A DNA stretch of 64,000 nucleotides. It comes from Fragum whitleyi (lineage: Eukaryota > Mollusca > Bivalvia > Cardiida > Cardiidae). How positions within the stretch are numbered: the stretch's first letter is position 1; each line of letters opens with the position of its first letter. A program made the position numbers and the translations under genes. Shown here one piece after another: positions 1 through 10,275 of this stretch. The notes under the pieces were generated by a model. The model was not told the origin of the DNA. It searched no databases and saw nothing but the letters and a program-made list of their open reading frames with translations. The stretch lies in assembly GCA_948146395.1 (NCBI GenBank), contig OX411551.1, positions 63,693,346 through 63,757,345 of the forward strand, written 5' to 3'.

Positions 1-441
1 ATTTTCGCTCTTTGATTCTATGTAAAAAGGGTTGGGCCCGGGCTAAGCCCAAATATGACCCAAGGGTCTTGATATGAACAAACTTGGTAGAGGTCCACTA
101 GATGATGCTACATACCAAATATGAAAGCTGTCTGCCTTCTGGTTTCAGAGAAGAAGATTTTTAAAGATTTTCATATTTTCACCCTTTTTGTTAAGGGTAA
201 AGGGAAAGTTAAGGGTGGATTTCATTTATTTGAACAACTTTGGTAGAGCTTGACCCAAGGAACATCCCTGCCAAGTTTCATCAAGATTGGCCCTCTGGTT
301 TAGGAGGAGAAGATGTTTAAAGAAATTGTGGACGACGCACGACGCACGACGCACGACGGACGACAGACGACGCACGACTGACGACGGACATTCTACGATC
401 CCAATAGCTCACCTTGAGCACTTCGTGCTCAGGTGAGCTAA
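1..441 (+). mobile_element. Helentron/pearl-like element, 3' part (family A)
   Basis: The element is truncated by the window edge. It ends with a GACGCACGACG-type microsatellite (331-388), a hairpin TTGAGCACTTCGTGCTCA and the terminus GGTGAGCTAAAAA. The same end closes the elements ending near 25040 and 38082. The upstream part has the family's GCCAAGTTTCATCAAGATTGG block. No coding capacity is seen. Confidence 0.7.
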
Positions 442-1775
442 AAAGGCATAAAAGATAAATGCATGAAAAAAACTAATTAAATTTGATGTTATATAAGATA
501 TAGGACAAATCGCTTGTAAAAAATTCTTTTCGGGTGCATACGAGACCCCGAAATCCGTTGAGTGAGACGTTTCTCAAAAAATGTGAAAAACGCATATTAC
601 AATTTTTATGTATGTAACTGAGTCACACGAATTATATGGCCTGGGTAAAGGTTGTCTTCTTTTTCAAACTGATCTTTAAAAATAAACTTTTATCATAAGG
701 AAACATGAACAATTATCAAATTTGTCAATACGTCATTTTCGAACTTCACTTTTCGACCACTTCCGGTGCGAAAATGACGTATCTTACAAGTTCAAGAAGC
801 TTTTTTGGGGGGGATACGATTAGCTATCAGGTCCAGCATTTTCGCAAAAGACGCGGGAATATCATTTGTGTGCGAAAACGCAATAAAAGAAAAAATGGAA
901 TTTTGCATATACGTCCTTATAGAACGGAGCCAACGATATCCTTGTATGAAACAGTGCTGTCTTGTTTCTAAAGAAATTTAAAATTTTTACATGTTTTTAT
1001 CCTGTACAATTCAAATGACATCTACCAGTATCTAATTTTAGAGTTAGCAGTAAAGTTAAACAACTGATAATGTCAAAACTGTCTGCTTGAACCAAGTTGT
1101 TGGATTTGGTAGTCTTCTTCCTAAATAGTCCAAATGAGAGTAATGACTTACATTATCCTGAGTTTAAGCCTCACAACCAATTCACAAATCTTATGTATGC
1201 ATTACCGGTAAGTTACAGACTTACTAAGAAATAAGTTTAGATGATCAAAAGTACTCAAGTCAAAGAAAATTTGATTGAAATCTTCATTTTTTTAAGTAAA
1301 AAATTGCTGGAAGTAAACTTTGACTGTTGTCAGAAAATTCAAAGCCTAACACGGCTCAATTCTTTTTGCACTTTATATGAATTACACAGGAATAGTCTGT
1401 TTAGCAGCATAACAAAACTTTGTGTAATAGTCATATTCAAGAAAACAATATTGGAGATATCAATTAATACCTAATTTCATGTCTCAAATCCTATGTTTAA
1501 GAGTGAGAACAAGGAGATACTTCCTTGCAAGAGAAGACAATGCTTTGGAATTCAGATCAATACTTGAAATGGCATGCAGGCTAATGATGTAGTCTTAAAC
1601 ACCTTAGGCCTGATGAATTTTTAATAATCCACCCATAAAATCTCTCATAGAAACACCAAAAATGTTGCAAACAAAGCATTCTTAAGCTTTTCTAAGAAAC
1701 ATTTAGCAACAAGAAGGCCAGCCGATTTCCTGGAGTGCCCAAAAGACACTGTCTGTCACAGTCTTGTTGAATTAT
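442..1775. other. No gene recognised
   Basis: This is A+T-rich sequence with two short plus-strand ORFs (705-971 and 1241-1474). They have biased, non-conserved-looking composition and no splice partners. Nothing else was recognised. Confidence 0.5.
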
Positions 1776-2004
1776 ATATATGTGACCTGCCATGCAAAAA
1801 GGGACCATTCAGGAATTCTGTAAAGTGAATTATTTAAAAGAGATTTGATCCAGCATAGGTCAACCAGAGGTAAAATTTCAAAAATTCTTTCGCTGAAAGG
1901 TAGATTGATCATTTGAGATTAAGAAAATAAGCATGGTGCAAAACGTTTCCACCCTAGTCAGTCTATGCCATCTGGTCCCTTTTTGCATGACGTATCAAAT
2001 ATAT
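1776..2004. mobile_element. MITE with CATGCAAAAAGGGACCA terminal repeats (family I)
   Basis: Left end TGTGACCTGCCATGCAAAAA and right end complement GATACGTCATGCAAAAAGGG form terminal inverted repeats about 30 bp long. A second copy lies at 26751-27004 with the same internal CCCTAGTCAGTCTA block. Non-autonomous. Confidence 0.65.
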
Positions 2005-2952
2005 TTGTAGCTTTGTTATGTTGCTCTCAAGCATTCCATCATTGAGCACACCAAATTTAGAACCATAGCTTTATTTTCTGCATCACACTTACACAGTTAA
2101 AATCTTACATTTCATAACTTAAATTTAGAATAATGATAATTAAGCTAAAAATTCATTGAAGAATTGTAGCATATTAATAATAACTAACAGCATTAATGCG
2201 TCTATTTAATTGTCTTAATATCTGTTGTTATCTTTTGTTTCTATTTAATGAAAATTTGTCCTTTTTAACCATTTTAAGTGCAAAAATTCATTTCATTTTA
2301 TGTACACATTTTATCAATCCTAGCCTTACCCTACTAAGATTCTGATAAACAAACATATAAATACAAAACAGAAAATGGCATGTTTAAATATATGATACAA
2401 TGTGAAGAAACAAATATTAAATATTCCAAAATACCTCAACAAAGGAGAAACATATATCAACAATATATACAGTAAATGTTTACATCTGGGGCTAACTTTA
2501 ACATATCAAACACCACGCTAATACAGATTCACTAGCAATATTTGTAAAATATAGAAAATTAAAATAATACACACTAGTATGCACAGGAATATTATAAGAC
2601 AAAATGCAATCAGAAAGAAAAATATGATTTTATTCAGTCATTTTCTTTTTAAAACAATCTCTTCAAAGTAGATTTAAGTCTTACAATAGAAACTTATTTG
2701 GAAACCTTGAAACAGCTTAAGACTATTGAGTGATTTGATAGAAAGCTGGTTGTACCATATTCTTATCTAAGAACCAGTTCTTTGTTCTTCATTAATTCAA
2801 AACCTCAATCCTATTATCTATTGAAATCCGATTTTGTCATTCATATACATTGCAGTAATAGTTCAAATTAACAAAGATTAACAAAGGTCTTTACAATACT
2901 ATTCCAAAATGAATACAAGGGATGTACATGCATGTAAAAAAATTAAACATAG
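2005..2952. other. No gene recognised
   Basis: This is A+T-rich sequence with poly(A)-like runs, 3' of gene A on the minus strand. No exon, hairpin or repeat family member was recognised. Confidence 0.45.
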
Positions 2953-3150
2953 CAGAGCTACACATAGATACATCAAGGGGGATAGTTCAGATTTAAAGTT
3001 AAAAATCTCCATAAGTACTTCCACAACCCTTTCTTGTGGGTACTCCATAGAATTGTCTTCAAGACAGTTCTAATGAGAAGCCACAATGTAGGGTTTTATT
3101 TAGAAATAAAGACTTAATGTGACTTTATCCCCCTGCTATCAGTACCTCTG
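2953..3150. mobile_element. Hairpin MITE (family H) overlapping gene A 3' end
   Basis: Ends CAGAGCTACACATAG and, inverted, CAGAGGTACTGATAG mark the TIRs, both followed by a run of G and GAT. The central imperfect hairpin (about 3030-3093) has the family core TGTGGGTACTC...GAATTGTC. Relatives are near 13076, 27372, 29667, 31564, 43985 and 60583. The right end contributes seven codons and the stop of gene A. Confidence 0.7.
3095..3100 (-). promoter_or_regulatory. Candidate poly(A) signal of gene A
   Basis: AATAAA is read on the minus strand about 25 bases after the gene A stop. It lies inside the same MITE (2953-3150) that supplies the stop. This is a positional inference only; no transcript end is visible. 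Confidence 0.4.
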
Positions 3151-4372
3151 AATTATGGTTTACATGCATTACAACATTTAAACCCACCCCTATCTCTAAA
3201 GTATCTGGCTTTTGCTTCTCATCAGGAATGGCTTTGTCAACTTCATCTACAGTGTCTGGTTCAGTTGAAAGAGCTTTGTCATCTTCCTCAGGCAATTCTT
3301 GTTCGATAGGTTGGACATCATCAACAAACTCTGGTTCTTGAACATTATCTGGCTCAGTATCAACTGCCTTCAAAGCAGGACTAATATCTGCAACAATCTC
3401 TGGTTGAGCAGATTCATCCATTTCAGTGTCATCATTTGTAACAATGTCAGGACTTTCCTGAAGTACAGGCTTATCTTTTATCTCTTCTTCAGTTTCATTT
3501 ATTTCTTCATTTGTTTCAGGCTCTGTAGCAGGCTCTGCGGTAGGTTCTGTGACTGCTTGATCTAAATATAAATTAGATTGTTCTTCAATTTCTTCCTTTT
3601 TCTGTTCTTCTGCTTCAACAACAGCTTCTGTCCTTTGCATGACAGAGTCAGCCTCTTCAGGAGAAAGCTTATCTTCTTCAATCTTATCATCTACAACCTC
3701 AATCTCATCTTCAATGGCTTCATCTTTGGTAGCTTCAATAGTGTCAGGCGCAGCTTCTGTACTTGCTTCTTCTTCTCTTTTGAAAGAATCTTCTACTTCA
3801 ACATCAGCTAATTCTTTTTCAGCCTCTAGCTCATGTTTTTCAATGTTTTCCTCAGCATTATTTTGGCTAGCTGATTCTGACTCAACATCTACTTTTTCTA
3901 AAGGTACTTGACTGTCAATTACATCAGCTCCATCTTTTTGCAATGGTTCAATTGATTCAGATTGAGCCCCAAGACCATCTGTATCTTTTTCATCATTTTG
4001 ATGGTCATTTGTTTCGAAAGTTTCAGAATGCTCAGGTTCTGTTGTTTCATCCCTTAGTTCTTCTTTTGTATCATTTTCGTCTTCAATATTAACTTCTAAA
4101 TCATCAGGTTTCTGACCTTCTGGTTCCTCTGAAACATTTTCATCAGGTTTCTCTGCAATATCTTCAGATACATTGGCAGGGTCATTAAGATTTTCTGCAG
4201 TTTCTTCTGCAATTTCTGCTACTTCTGCAGGTTTATCACCATCATTTTCATCAACAATATCAGGATTATTTGGTCCCTCTTCAACCTCTTCTTGCACTTC
4301 ATCTTCTAATTGGTCATCCGTCTCTGGTTCTGTCATTTGTTCTGATACAATCTCTTCAACATTTCCAGTATC
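3125..4372 (-). CDS. Gene A, third coding exon (very acidic, ends in a MITE)
   Basis: This exon encodes 415 codons and a TAA at 3127-3125. The acceptor is ATCAACAG|GAT (AG at 4374-4373), phase 0, joining EEIEEDQ to DTGNVEEI. The product is dominated by Glu, Asp, Pro, Ala, Val and Thr, with almost no aromatics. It resembles the long disordered acidic exons of scaffold or membrane-tethering proteins, for example reticulon long isoforms; that comparison is inference. The acidic bias stops at about KQKPDTLE. The last codons (IGVGLNVVMHVNHNSEVLIAGG) look different, and the final seven plus the stop lie inside a MITE ending at 3150. A GGG|GTGGGT sequence at 3188/3187 is an in-phase candidate donor, so this may be the alternative terminal form of an exon that otherwise splices to exons left of the window. 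Confidence 0.78.
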   Translation of the reverse strand, partial: DTGNVEEIVSEQMTEPETDDQLEDEVQEEVEEGPNNPDIVDENDGDKPAEVAEIAEETAENLNDPANVSEDIAEKPDENVSEEPEGQKPDDLEVNIEDENDTKEELRDETTEPEHSETFETNDHQNDEKDTDGLGAQSESIEPLQKDGADVIDSQVPLEKVDVESESASQNNAEENIEKHELEAEKELADVEVEDSFKREEEASTEAAPDTIEATKDEAIEDEIEVVDDKIEEDKLSPEEADSVMQRTEAVVEAEEQKKEEIEEQSNLYLDQAVTEPTAEPATEPETNEEINETEEEIKDKPVLQESPDIVTNDDTEMDESAQPEIVADISPALKAVDTEPDNVQEPEFVDDVQPIEQELPEEDDKALSTEPDTVDEVDKAIPDEKQKPDTLEIGVGLNVVMHVNHNSEVLIAGG

Positions 4373-4659
4373 CTGTTGATTTATACAATACTCAAAACTT
4401 TTACACTTTTTCAAATATTTATTTTACAATAGTAGAAACAAATATTGAACATTTATTAAATTTAGAAACCCAAATACTACAACTTATACAGGAAAACAAA
4501 AATTTACGGACTATCATAAATATTAAACTTTTAACTATAACAAATGATGCAATTCAACAATAACTTCTGATAATAAAATTTCATTTTTTTGTTCAAAAAA
4601 AAAGATCTTGTAAATAAACAGTATGATAGGATATTCTACTTGGGGCATATCAGTGGCCA

Positions 4660-4728
4660 AGCCTGAAACTGTTGTAACTGCCTATATGTTTATTGGCAGT
4701 TACAACTGTTTGGCGCCCAGACATTGAA
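4660..4728. mobile_element. Short hairpin MITE (family G)
   Basis: Arms built on GTTGTAACTGCC and GGCAGTTACAAC flank a short A+T loop. This is one of about a dozen copies of a ~70-bp near-palindrome in the window. Confidence 0.7.
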
Positions 4729-4849
4729 TTTATGTCAACTCAAAATCAATTACATGCATTGAAATTCATTTAACAAATTTTAAAGAGGCTTACTCTTTCA
4801 CAAATGAACGAGGTTTGTTTTGTTTGATTATAGACCTGCCTTTAACACT

Positions 4850-4970
4850 TTTTCAGTAATATTTTGATGGCTGGAGTACCTAACTATGGATTCCAGGTAT
4901 TCCTCTAACCATGACTATCACGCCATCCCTGCAATACCTCTGACTGCTAATCACACATAGATTTATGATT
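4850..4970 (-). mobile_element. Decayed tRNA-SINE fragment
   Basis: Recognisable body blocks are TGGAGTACCTAAC, ATGGATTCCAGGTATTCCTC and TAATCACACATAGAT. The tRNA-like head is missing. Confidence 0.4.
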
Positions 4971-5929
4971 TTTAATAAAAATAAAAAAAAAAAAACACAA
5001 TTTTTCAGAGACTTACTTGAAGCCTTTTTATAGACACATACAATAATTTCGCACAGACACCTAAATATGCCAAATAAGTTTATTCTATCTAAGTTCAGAT
5101 AAACCTAACATTATCAACAGAAATTGAGTTAACTTGAATAACTCTTCGAGGATGTAATCCATCTTTTATGTTTATCCGAAATCATTTCTTCAAATTTAGA
5201 TAGGGAAACAAAAGACACTCATGTTTTGATCACTAAAAAAAATAATTGTTATCATAAAAATTTAAGATAACAGAAATGATAGTTTGTCATCTTAAAAAAA
5301 TAAAAGTATGTTACAACATGATCAATATCAGAAAGTAAAAGAAAATAACAATTTGTCATTCAAACGACCAATCAAAAGAATAATCAACATTCAAAGATTA
5401 AACATACATATTTCATGAACTTATTGATTTTGAAACTACCAACAACATTTTTTTTTACAATAAAAAAAACTTTGGAGAAAAATATGATGAATTTAACTCA
5501 TTACATTTCAAGAAAAAACTAGTAGTTCAATGAACATTTTTTTCACCACTATCAAATAATATACCTTATTTTTTATGAGCCCTAATTTTTCAAAGTTAAA
5601 AAGGCTAAGATAAATTCATTTTAAGCAATGAGTTTTCTTAATTTGCAAGAGTTAAAAGTTAATATTTTGCTATTGGTAGCAACAAATTTCACAATTGAAA
5701 AGAACACATTCAAATTTTTTATTGAATAATCAATATTAAGATTCTAAAACTACAAGTAGGTTTTTTTTCTAATTTTACACAAAACAAGGTAAATTTTACA
5801 ACAATTTACAATCATACCAAAGTAATTGTACTAAATGGGTTATTCAGCTAACACTTGTACATGTAACAAGTCAAACTATCCTAAATAATTTTTTTTGTTT
5901 TAAAATGAATGATAAAGGGAGGTAATTAC

Positions 5930-6628
5930 CTGATCTTCCTCAATTTCTTCTACCTTAACCTCTTCATCAACATCGTCTGTTTGCTCTTCAGCTTCTTCTT
6001 TTTGATTTTCACTCACATTGTTTATATCCATGGTAACACCAGAATCATCACTTGTTACAGCTCCACCGAGAAGATCCGCTGAATCATCAGCTTCTAAAAG
6101 ATCCCCAGTATTATCAACTTTGACAAGATCCTCTGTATTGTCAGCTTTAATAAGATCGTCCGTGTCATCAGCTTCAATTAGCTCCCCATTGGTATCACCT
6201 TCAATAAGATCCCCAGATTTGTCACCTTCGACATCTAGAAGATCCCCTGAATTATCCCCATCAACTAATTCCATACTATTATCACCTTTAGTAAGATCCT
6301 CAGTATTATCACCTTCAACAAGATCCCCAGATTTATCACCAAGAAGATCCCCAGTATTATCAAGTAAATCCAATGTTTGAGTATCACCGTTTGTCAGTAA
6401 GTCATCAGCATGACCATTCGTATTTTCACTTTGTATAAAATCGTACAAAGGGTTTGCAGAAGGTTCTGATTTCACCTCTTTCTGTGGCTCCAGACCAAAG
6501 TCTAGTAAAGCGCTGTTATTTGTTTCGCTTGCCATTATATCGAGACTGTCGTTTGTTTTTGTAAATTCGTAAAGCGGGTTTGTGTTGATTTCTACAGTAC
6601 CACTACTCTGTACATTCTTTGTTGAAAC
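5930..6628 (-). CDS. Gene A, second coding exon (acidic 9-residue repeat)
   Basis: This exon encodes 233 codons, residues 55-287. The acceptor is TTATTCCAG|GTT at 6630-6629 and the donor CAG|GTAATT at 5930/5929; both are phase 0. The first third carries two NPLY motifs (NPLYEF, NPLYDF) and SALLDFG, echoing the LLDLG of the previous exon. The middle, about 6372-6063, is a coding minisatellite of roughly ten 27-bp units. Each encodes a nine-residue module of the type DNTGDLLEA or DKSGDLIEG, with Asp/Asn-Thr/Ser-x-Asp-Leu-Leu/Ile/Val conserved. The end is a Glu/Asp/Val-rich tail (VKVEEIEEDQ). No transmembrane segment, signal peptide or catalytic motif is seen. The long open frame, biased composition and clean splice sites make it coding with high confidence; function is unknown. 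Confidence 0.8.
6063..6372 (-). repeat. Coding minisatellite in gene A, 27-bp unit
   Basis: About ten units with a plus-strand core of AGATCCCCAGTATTATCACC encode nine-residue modules DNTGDLL-type. Units vary mostly at synonymous and conservative sites, so the array is old enough to have diverged, yet the length stays a multiple of three. Confidence 0.75.
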
Positions 6629-6749
6629 CTGGAATAAGTACAAAATAAATTTGACGTAGTAGAACCTGAAGATTTCAATAGCATTTTGGAAACTCATGAT
6701 CTTTCACAATATTGACGGATGTCTATTAACAAAATCATTCAGAAACATC

Positions 6750-6816
6750 AGCTAACACTGTTAAAGTTCATTACTTCTGAAACGCTGCAGAACGATTACG
6801 GATCCACTACTTTTAT
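6750..6816 (-). mobile_element. Half copy of TTAA MITE (family D)
   Basis: The order GCTAACACTGTT, AAGTTCATTACTTCTGAAA, GCAGAACGATTACGG, ATCCACTAC is the inverted left half of the elements at 8231, 14607 and 30057. The other half is absent. Confidence 0.5.
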
Positions 6817-7157
6817 TACAACAATCATTACATCACCGAAAGACAAAATCTAGAATTTTTGCAGATGAAAATTTCAGATTGACAAAATTCAAATAGGTCC
6901 CTACATAACATTTTCATCATTGAAACATTATTGGCTGACAACAACCTTATGGGTTATTATAAGACCTTATCAAGCTGTAGAGTATAGTAGTGAGGACTTT
7001 AATCAGACTGTGTGTATACACAGGCTGGCCAGATAATCGCTTTGTGCACATGACTAATTGTTGGAAATGTCAAGCACAAGTTCAATTCTCTTTGACTCCC
7101 TTGGTAGTGTAATTATTTAAGAAAGATGTATTGCAAAGGAAAGGGTTAAACACAATC

Positions 7158-7560
7158 CCTGCAAAAAAGTTCATGAACTGGTTCTTGCACCTTCTAGAAT
7201 ATTAAATGGCAGTTCAAAAACTCCAACTTCTAGCACTGGCTCAAGTTTTAAGTCTTGAACCAGTTCTTGAACTCAGTTCTTGAATTCCTATTCCAGGTTC
7301 TTGAACGTGAGTTCAAGACTTGGTTCAAGAATTAGCTCTAGACCTGTTTCAAGAACAACTTATCGAACATGTCAGAAACTAGTTCTAGAACTGTTTCAAG
7401 AACTAGTTCTAAAACTGGTTTGAGAAGTAGTTCTTAAAGTTAAAAAATAGTTCTAGAATTTCAAGAGCTAGTTCTTAAATAGTTCTAGAACCAGAAGTTC
7501 TTCAACTGTGATTTAACATTCTATAATTTTCAAGAACAAGTTTTTGTACTTTTTTGCAGG
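7158..7560. mobile_element. TIR element with GTTCTAGAAC array (family J)
   Basis: The ends are CCTGCAAAAAAGTTCATGAA and the inverse of GTACTTTTTTGCAGG. The interior (7180-7530) is an approximately 12-bp periodic array of TTCTAGAACTGG / TTCAAGAACTAG motifs, an alternation of TTCnnGAA palindromes. A minimal 44-bp version is at 40721-40764. Confidence 0.6.
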
Positions 7561-8001
7561 AATAGTACACAGGTAATTTTTTTGTTAGGCAATGAAAATT
7601 CAGCAAAATTTATATAAATATTATATCAATATATAGCCAAGTTTATAAATCTTTTGCCTTGGCAAATATGAAATCTAAATGGAAAATTTTGTGTGAAAAG
7701 TAAAATGGCTGAAACAATTAATCTCTAATTTGTTACTCAGATTTCCAACCAACTTAGTAGCAAAGCTCTTTAAAAAGACACTAACTTTGAACTGGTGTTA
7801 TACCTTGCCATTGTAGCTGGCATCTACAAATAACTTTTTTACATCAAGGGAGATAATTGCAAAATATCCTGTATCTAAGCAAAAGGTAGTAGGCTCCCTT
7901 CCAAACAATGCAATTAACATAGACAATTGAGTTAATCGATTTGTTTTCTGAAGAAAAAAATCTTTGCCTTTGTGGATAGCAAATATTTGATTAGGGATAT
8001 C

Positions 8002-8225
8002 TCAACCCTTGTCATGCTAAATAAAAAATTGCAGCAAAATCAAAATGATCAGAGCTCTGGAGGCACTCGATGTAAGTCGGTATCCATTTTGAATATTAGA
8101 ATTTTAAGTTTTTCTGGTTACAAAAAAGGAAAAACAGGTGGTATGTGGTATAAACAAAGATCAGACTGCACATATAGCTCCTGCCAAGGCAAGAATATTT
8201 CGGGTACTGCATACCAAGGGTTAAG
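8002..8225. mobile_element. TIR MITE (family F), decayed
   Basis: It starts CAACCCTTGTCATGCTAA and ends ATACCAAGGGTTAAG. Internal family blocks GATCAGACTGCACATATA and CCTGCCAAGGCAAGAATATT are kept. Confidence 0.5.
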
Positions 8226-8230
8226 TTAGT

Positions 8231-8383
8231 TTAAGATAGTGGACCCATAATAATTCTACAACATTTCATGAGTAATGAACTTGAACAGTGTTAACCTAGG
8301 TTTCCTAATGATTTTCATTAGGAAACCTTGTTTAACATTGTGAAAAAACCTATGGTCCGAAATGTTACGGTTCCACTCCCTTA
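8231..8383. mobile_element. TTAA-flanked hairpin MITE (family D)
   Basis: TTAA begins and ends the element. The TIR is (G/A)ATAGTGGACCCATAAT. The centre is a hairpin AGGTTTCCTAATGA...TCATTAGGAAACCT. Full-length sisters are at 14607-14773 and 30057-30221. Confidence 0.7.
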
Positions 8384-8720
8384 AAGCAAATTTTTCATTT
8401 CCTTCAAGGTTCTATCAGTTTTTATTCATCCAGGGCTTGGATTGGTAATGCTATTCCAGTTGTACTTTTATTGGTGACCCTGATATTGTGTGTCAAAGTT
8501 TATTTATTACATTGTCCCTGACTAGACAGGGGTCTGTCACCTTTGACAACTTAATTGTACATTCTAACACTTTTACATGCTCGCCTCTCAATTCTTTCAA
8601 TGAACATTTGCCCCGGGCAGTTAGAAATTAGATATTTATATAAAGTTACAAAAATCATTATCACTGTTCAGTCATCCATACATGGCCCCAGCTAGCATCT
8701 GAGCAAGCCAGTCCTGTGTT

Positions 8721-8830
8721 CAGAATGACAAAAAGGTGCAAACAGTTTGCCAATCATACCCTGCTTTGCACACAAGTGAAAGTGCAAAGCAGGGTATAAT
8801 TGGCAAACTGTTTACATCATTTTGTCATCA
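8721..8830. mobile_element. Long-stem hairpin element (family K)
   Basis: Arms GTGCAAACAGTTTGCCAAT and CATACCCTGCTTTGCAC are mirrored by GTGCAAAGCAGGGTATAAT and TGGCAAACTGTTTAC, around a short loop. Outer GAATGACAAAAA/TTTTGTCATC also pair. Relatives are at 16892, 42000 and 50905. Confidence 0.65.
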
Positions 8831-8989
8831 CAAAAGCAGGGCAGGATTGTGTTGGGCTGTCAATCCTGTGGTTGTGTGATCAAACCCTAGCTTGGTCAAC
8901 TCAAAATTACACCGAGTTTGACAAAAGTCATTGTGAAAACAAAAGTTATTTGACTCCCACTTTTGAGTGAATGAAGAATTGCCTAATAT

Positions 8990-9190
8990 GGATGGGCAGC
9001 TGGAGGCCTAGATGAAATGATGTCACTGTTGTGAGAAATAATGAACCATTGCCAAGTGCACCACTCAGCTGCAATAGAACTGCAAAATGGTTGAAAGAAC
9101 CAAGATAGATAGCTGCTCCCGAGAATCGAACTCAGGACCTTTGGGACCAGAGGCTAACGCTCTACCTCTAGACCACGGACACCACTCAAA
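8990..9190 (-). mobile_element. tRNA-headed SINE (second type)
   Basis: On the minus strand the head from about 9180 reads GTGGTCTAGAGGTAGAGCG, an A-box, and then GGTCCTGAGTTCGATTCTC, a B-box, about 45 bp apart. It is followed by a non-tRNA body. The same head is at 26440 on the plus strand. The lack of a foldable anticodon arm and the repetition argue for a SINE rather than a functional tRNA gene. Confidence 0.5.
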
Positions 9191-9280
9191 TTATATCAAA
9201 ACCTATAAAGTAAGACAAAATCAGATTGTGAAACAATGGCATGTGAGGCAGTCTGTGAAACTTAGCTTCTGACTGACATT

Positions 9281-9312
9281 ATATTATATATATATATATT
9301 ATATTATATTAT
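9281..9312. repeat. AT-rich microsatellite
   Basis: (TA)n and ATTATATT repeats. Confidence 0.8.
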
Positions 9313-9522
9313 TAACTTCTATCAATTATCACAAATATTTCAAATTTCTTCAGACTGACTCAATTTTACACGATTTGAGGAGAAATCCACATCTTTGCTT
9401 CTTTTAACTACTCAAAATGTATCTCCTTTGATTAGAATGGAGTTAATTCTTTTTTTGAACCGTTTTTTTTTTCAGTCACATCTAGGCAAATATAACACCT
9501 AACCTTGGATTCCTGGTATTTC

Positions 9523-9768
9523 TTAACCCTTGTCATGCTGAACCCAGAATATTCCTGCTTTGGCAGGAGCTATAGACAAACATCAGCCTGCACATATGTG
9601 CAGTCTGATGTTAGTCTATACCATCTCTTTCTCTCTTTCAAACCAGAATTGTCAATAGATTTAGTGTTTTAAATAAAAATTGACGGACAGCTGGTACTTT
9701 CAGTGCTTTTTGCCCTTTGATTTTGATGAAAATTTTTAACCAAAATTTATTCAGCATGACAAGGATTG
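9523..9768. mobile_element. TIR MITE (family F)
   Basis: This full copy starts TTAACCCTTGTCATGCTGAA and ends TTCAGCATGACAAGGATT. An internal palindrome CTGCACATATGTGCAG (about 9590-9605) sits near the left end. It is nearly the same as 44629-44880. Confidence 0.75.
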
Positions 9769-9844
9769 AACCAGTGCTACCCTGACAACTTTTCCTAGTC
9801 TCTAGCTGCTCATCCCAAAAAGGTTTACAATTATCCATCCAGGG

Positions 9845-10020
9845 CTTTAAGGGACGCAGGTTTTGTGAGTGATTGAGACTCTCATCAAATAAGCTGCCAG
9901 GACTCCCAAATTTTTCTTATGGATCGAGTCCTTAGGACCCTCTTGGGCTCCACTTCAGACAAGAATTGAAGACTGTCTAAACAGCCTTCGATTCTTTCCT
10001 TTAGTTGAGCCCAACAGGTT
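9845..10020. mobile_element. Hairpin MITE (family M)
   Basis: It contains TTAAGGGACGCAGGTTTTG at the left and the hairpin AAGAATTGAAGACTGT / ACAGCCTTCGATTCTT at 9962-10000. A relative at 35250-35420 has the same hairpin and the inverted CCCTTAA end. Confidence 0.45.
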
Positions 10021-10174
10021 TTTATCTGCACAATATATTGTTCACCTTCAACCAGAGAATAGCCCAATATTTATGTGATATGTTGATATTTCAAAAAATA
10101 AACAGTCAGACTTTTAAAACTTGTACAAGGACCACCATGATCCAAATGTTTGAGTCACTGGGACCTAATTTTCT

Positions 10175-10275
10175 TTTATGTCAAACTAAAACCCTACCAT
10201 CCATTGGTAAGAGAAATGAATGTTGGAATGGATATGTGCTGCTGTCAGGGATCAAACCTGGGACCCTATGATTTG
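10175..10275 (-). mobile_element. tRNA-SINE fragment (head region)
   Basis: GCTGTCAGGGATCAAACCTGGGACC is the inverted B-box end of the main SINE. CCATTGGTAAGAGAAATGAA is the adjacent body block. Truncated. Confidence 0.45.

Larger units (their letters stand above)
4373..5929 (-). other. Gene A intron between second and third coding exons
   Basis: This is a 1.56-kb intron with a CAG|GTAATT donor and an AACAG acceptor. It holds one hairpin MITE (4660-4728), a decayed SINE fragment (about 4850-4970) and otherwise low-complexity A+T-rich sequence with many poly(A)/poly(T) runs. No further coding potential was seen on either strand. Confidence 0.65.

Noticed and set aside
3299..3811. Plus-strand ORFs opposite gene A exon 3 (3299-3565, 3578-3811, 3639-3911)
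   Set aside because: They are antisense shadows of the acidic exon: Phe/Ser-rich translations of the Glu/Asp codons.
6018..6380. 120-codon plus-strand ORF rich in Ser/Pro
   Set aside because: Antisense shadow of the 27-bp coding minisatellite in gene A exon 2.
7158..7560. Array read as a heat-shock element cluster
   Set aside because: TTCnnGAA palindromes recur but are separated by four bases, so the canonical alternating nGAAn order is broken; kept only as an observation.
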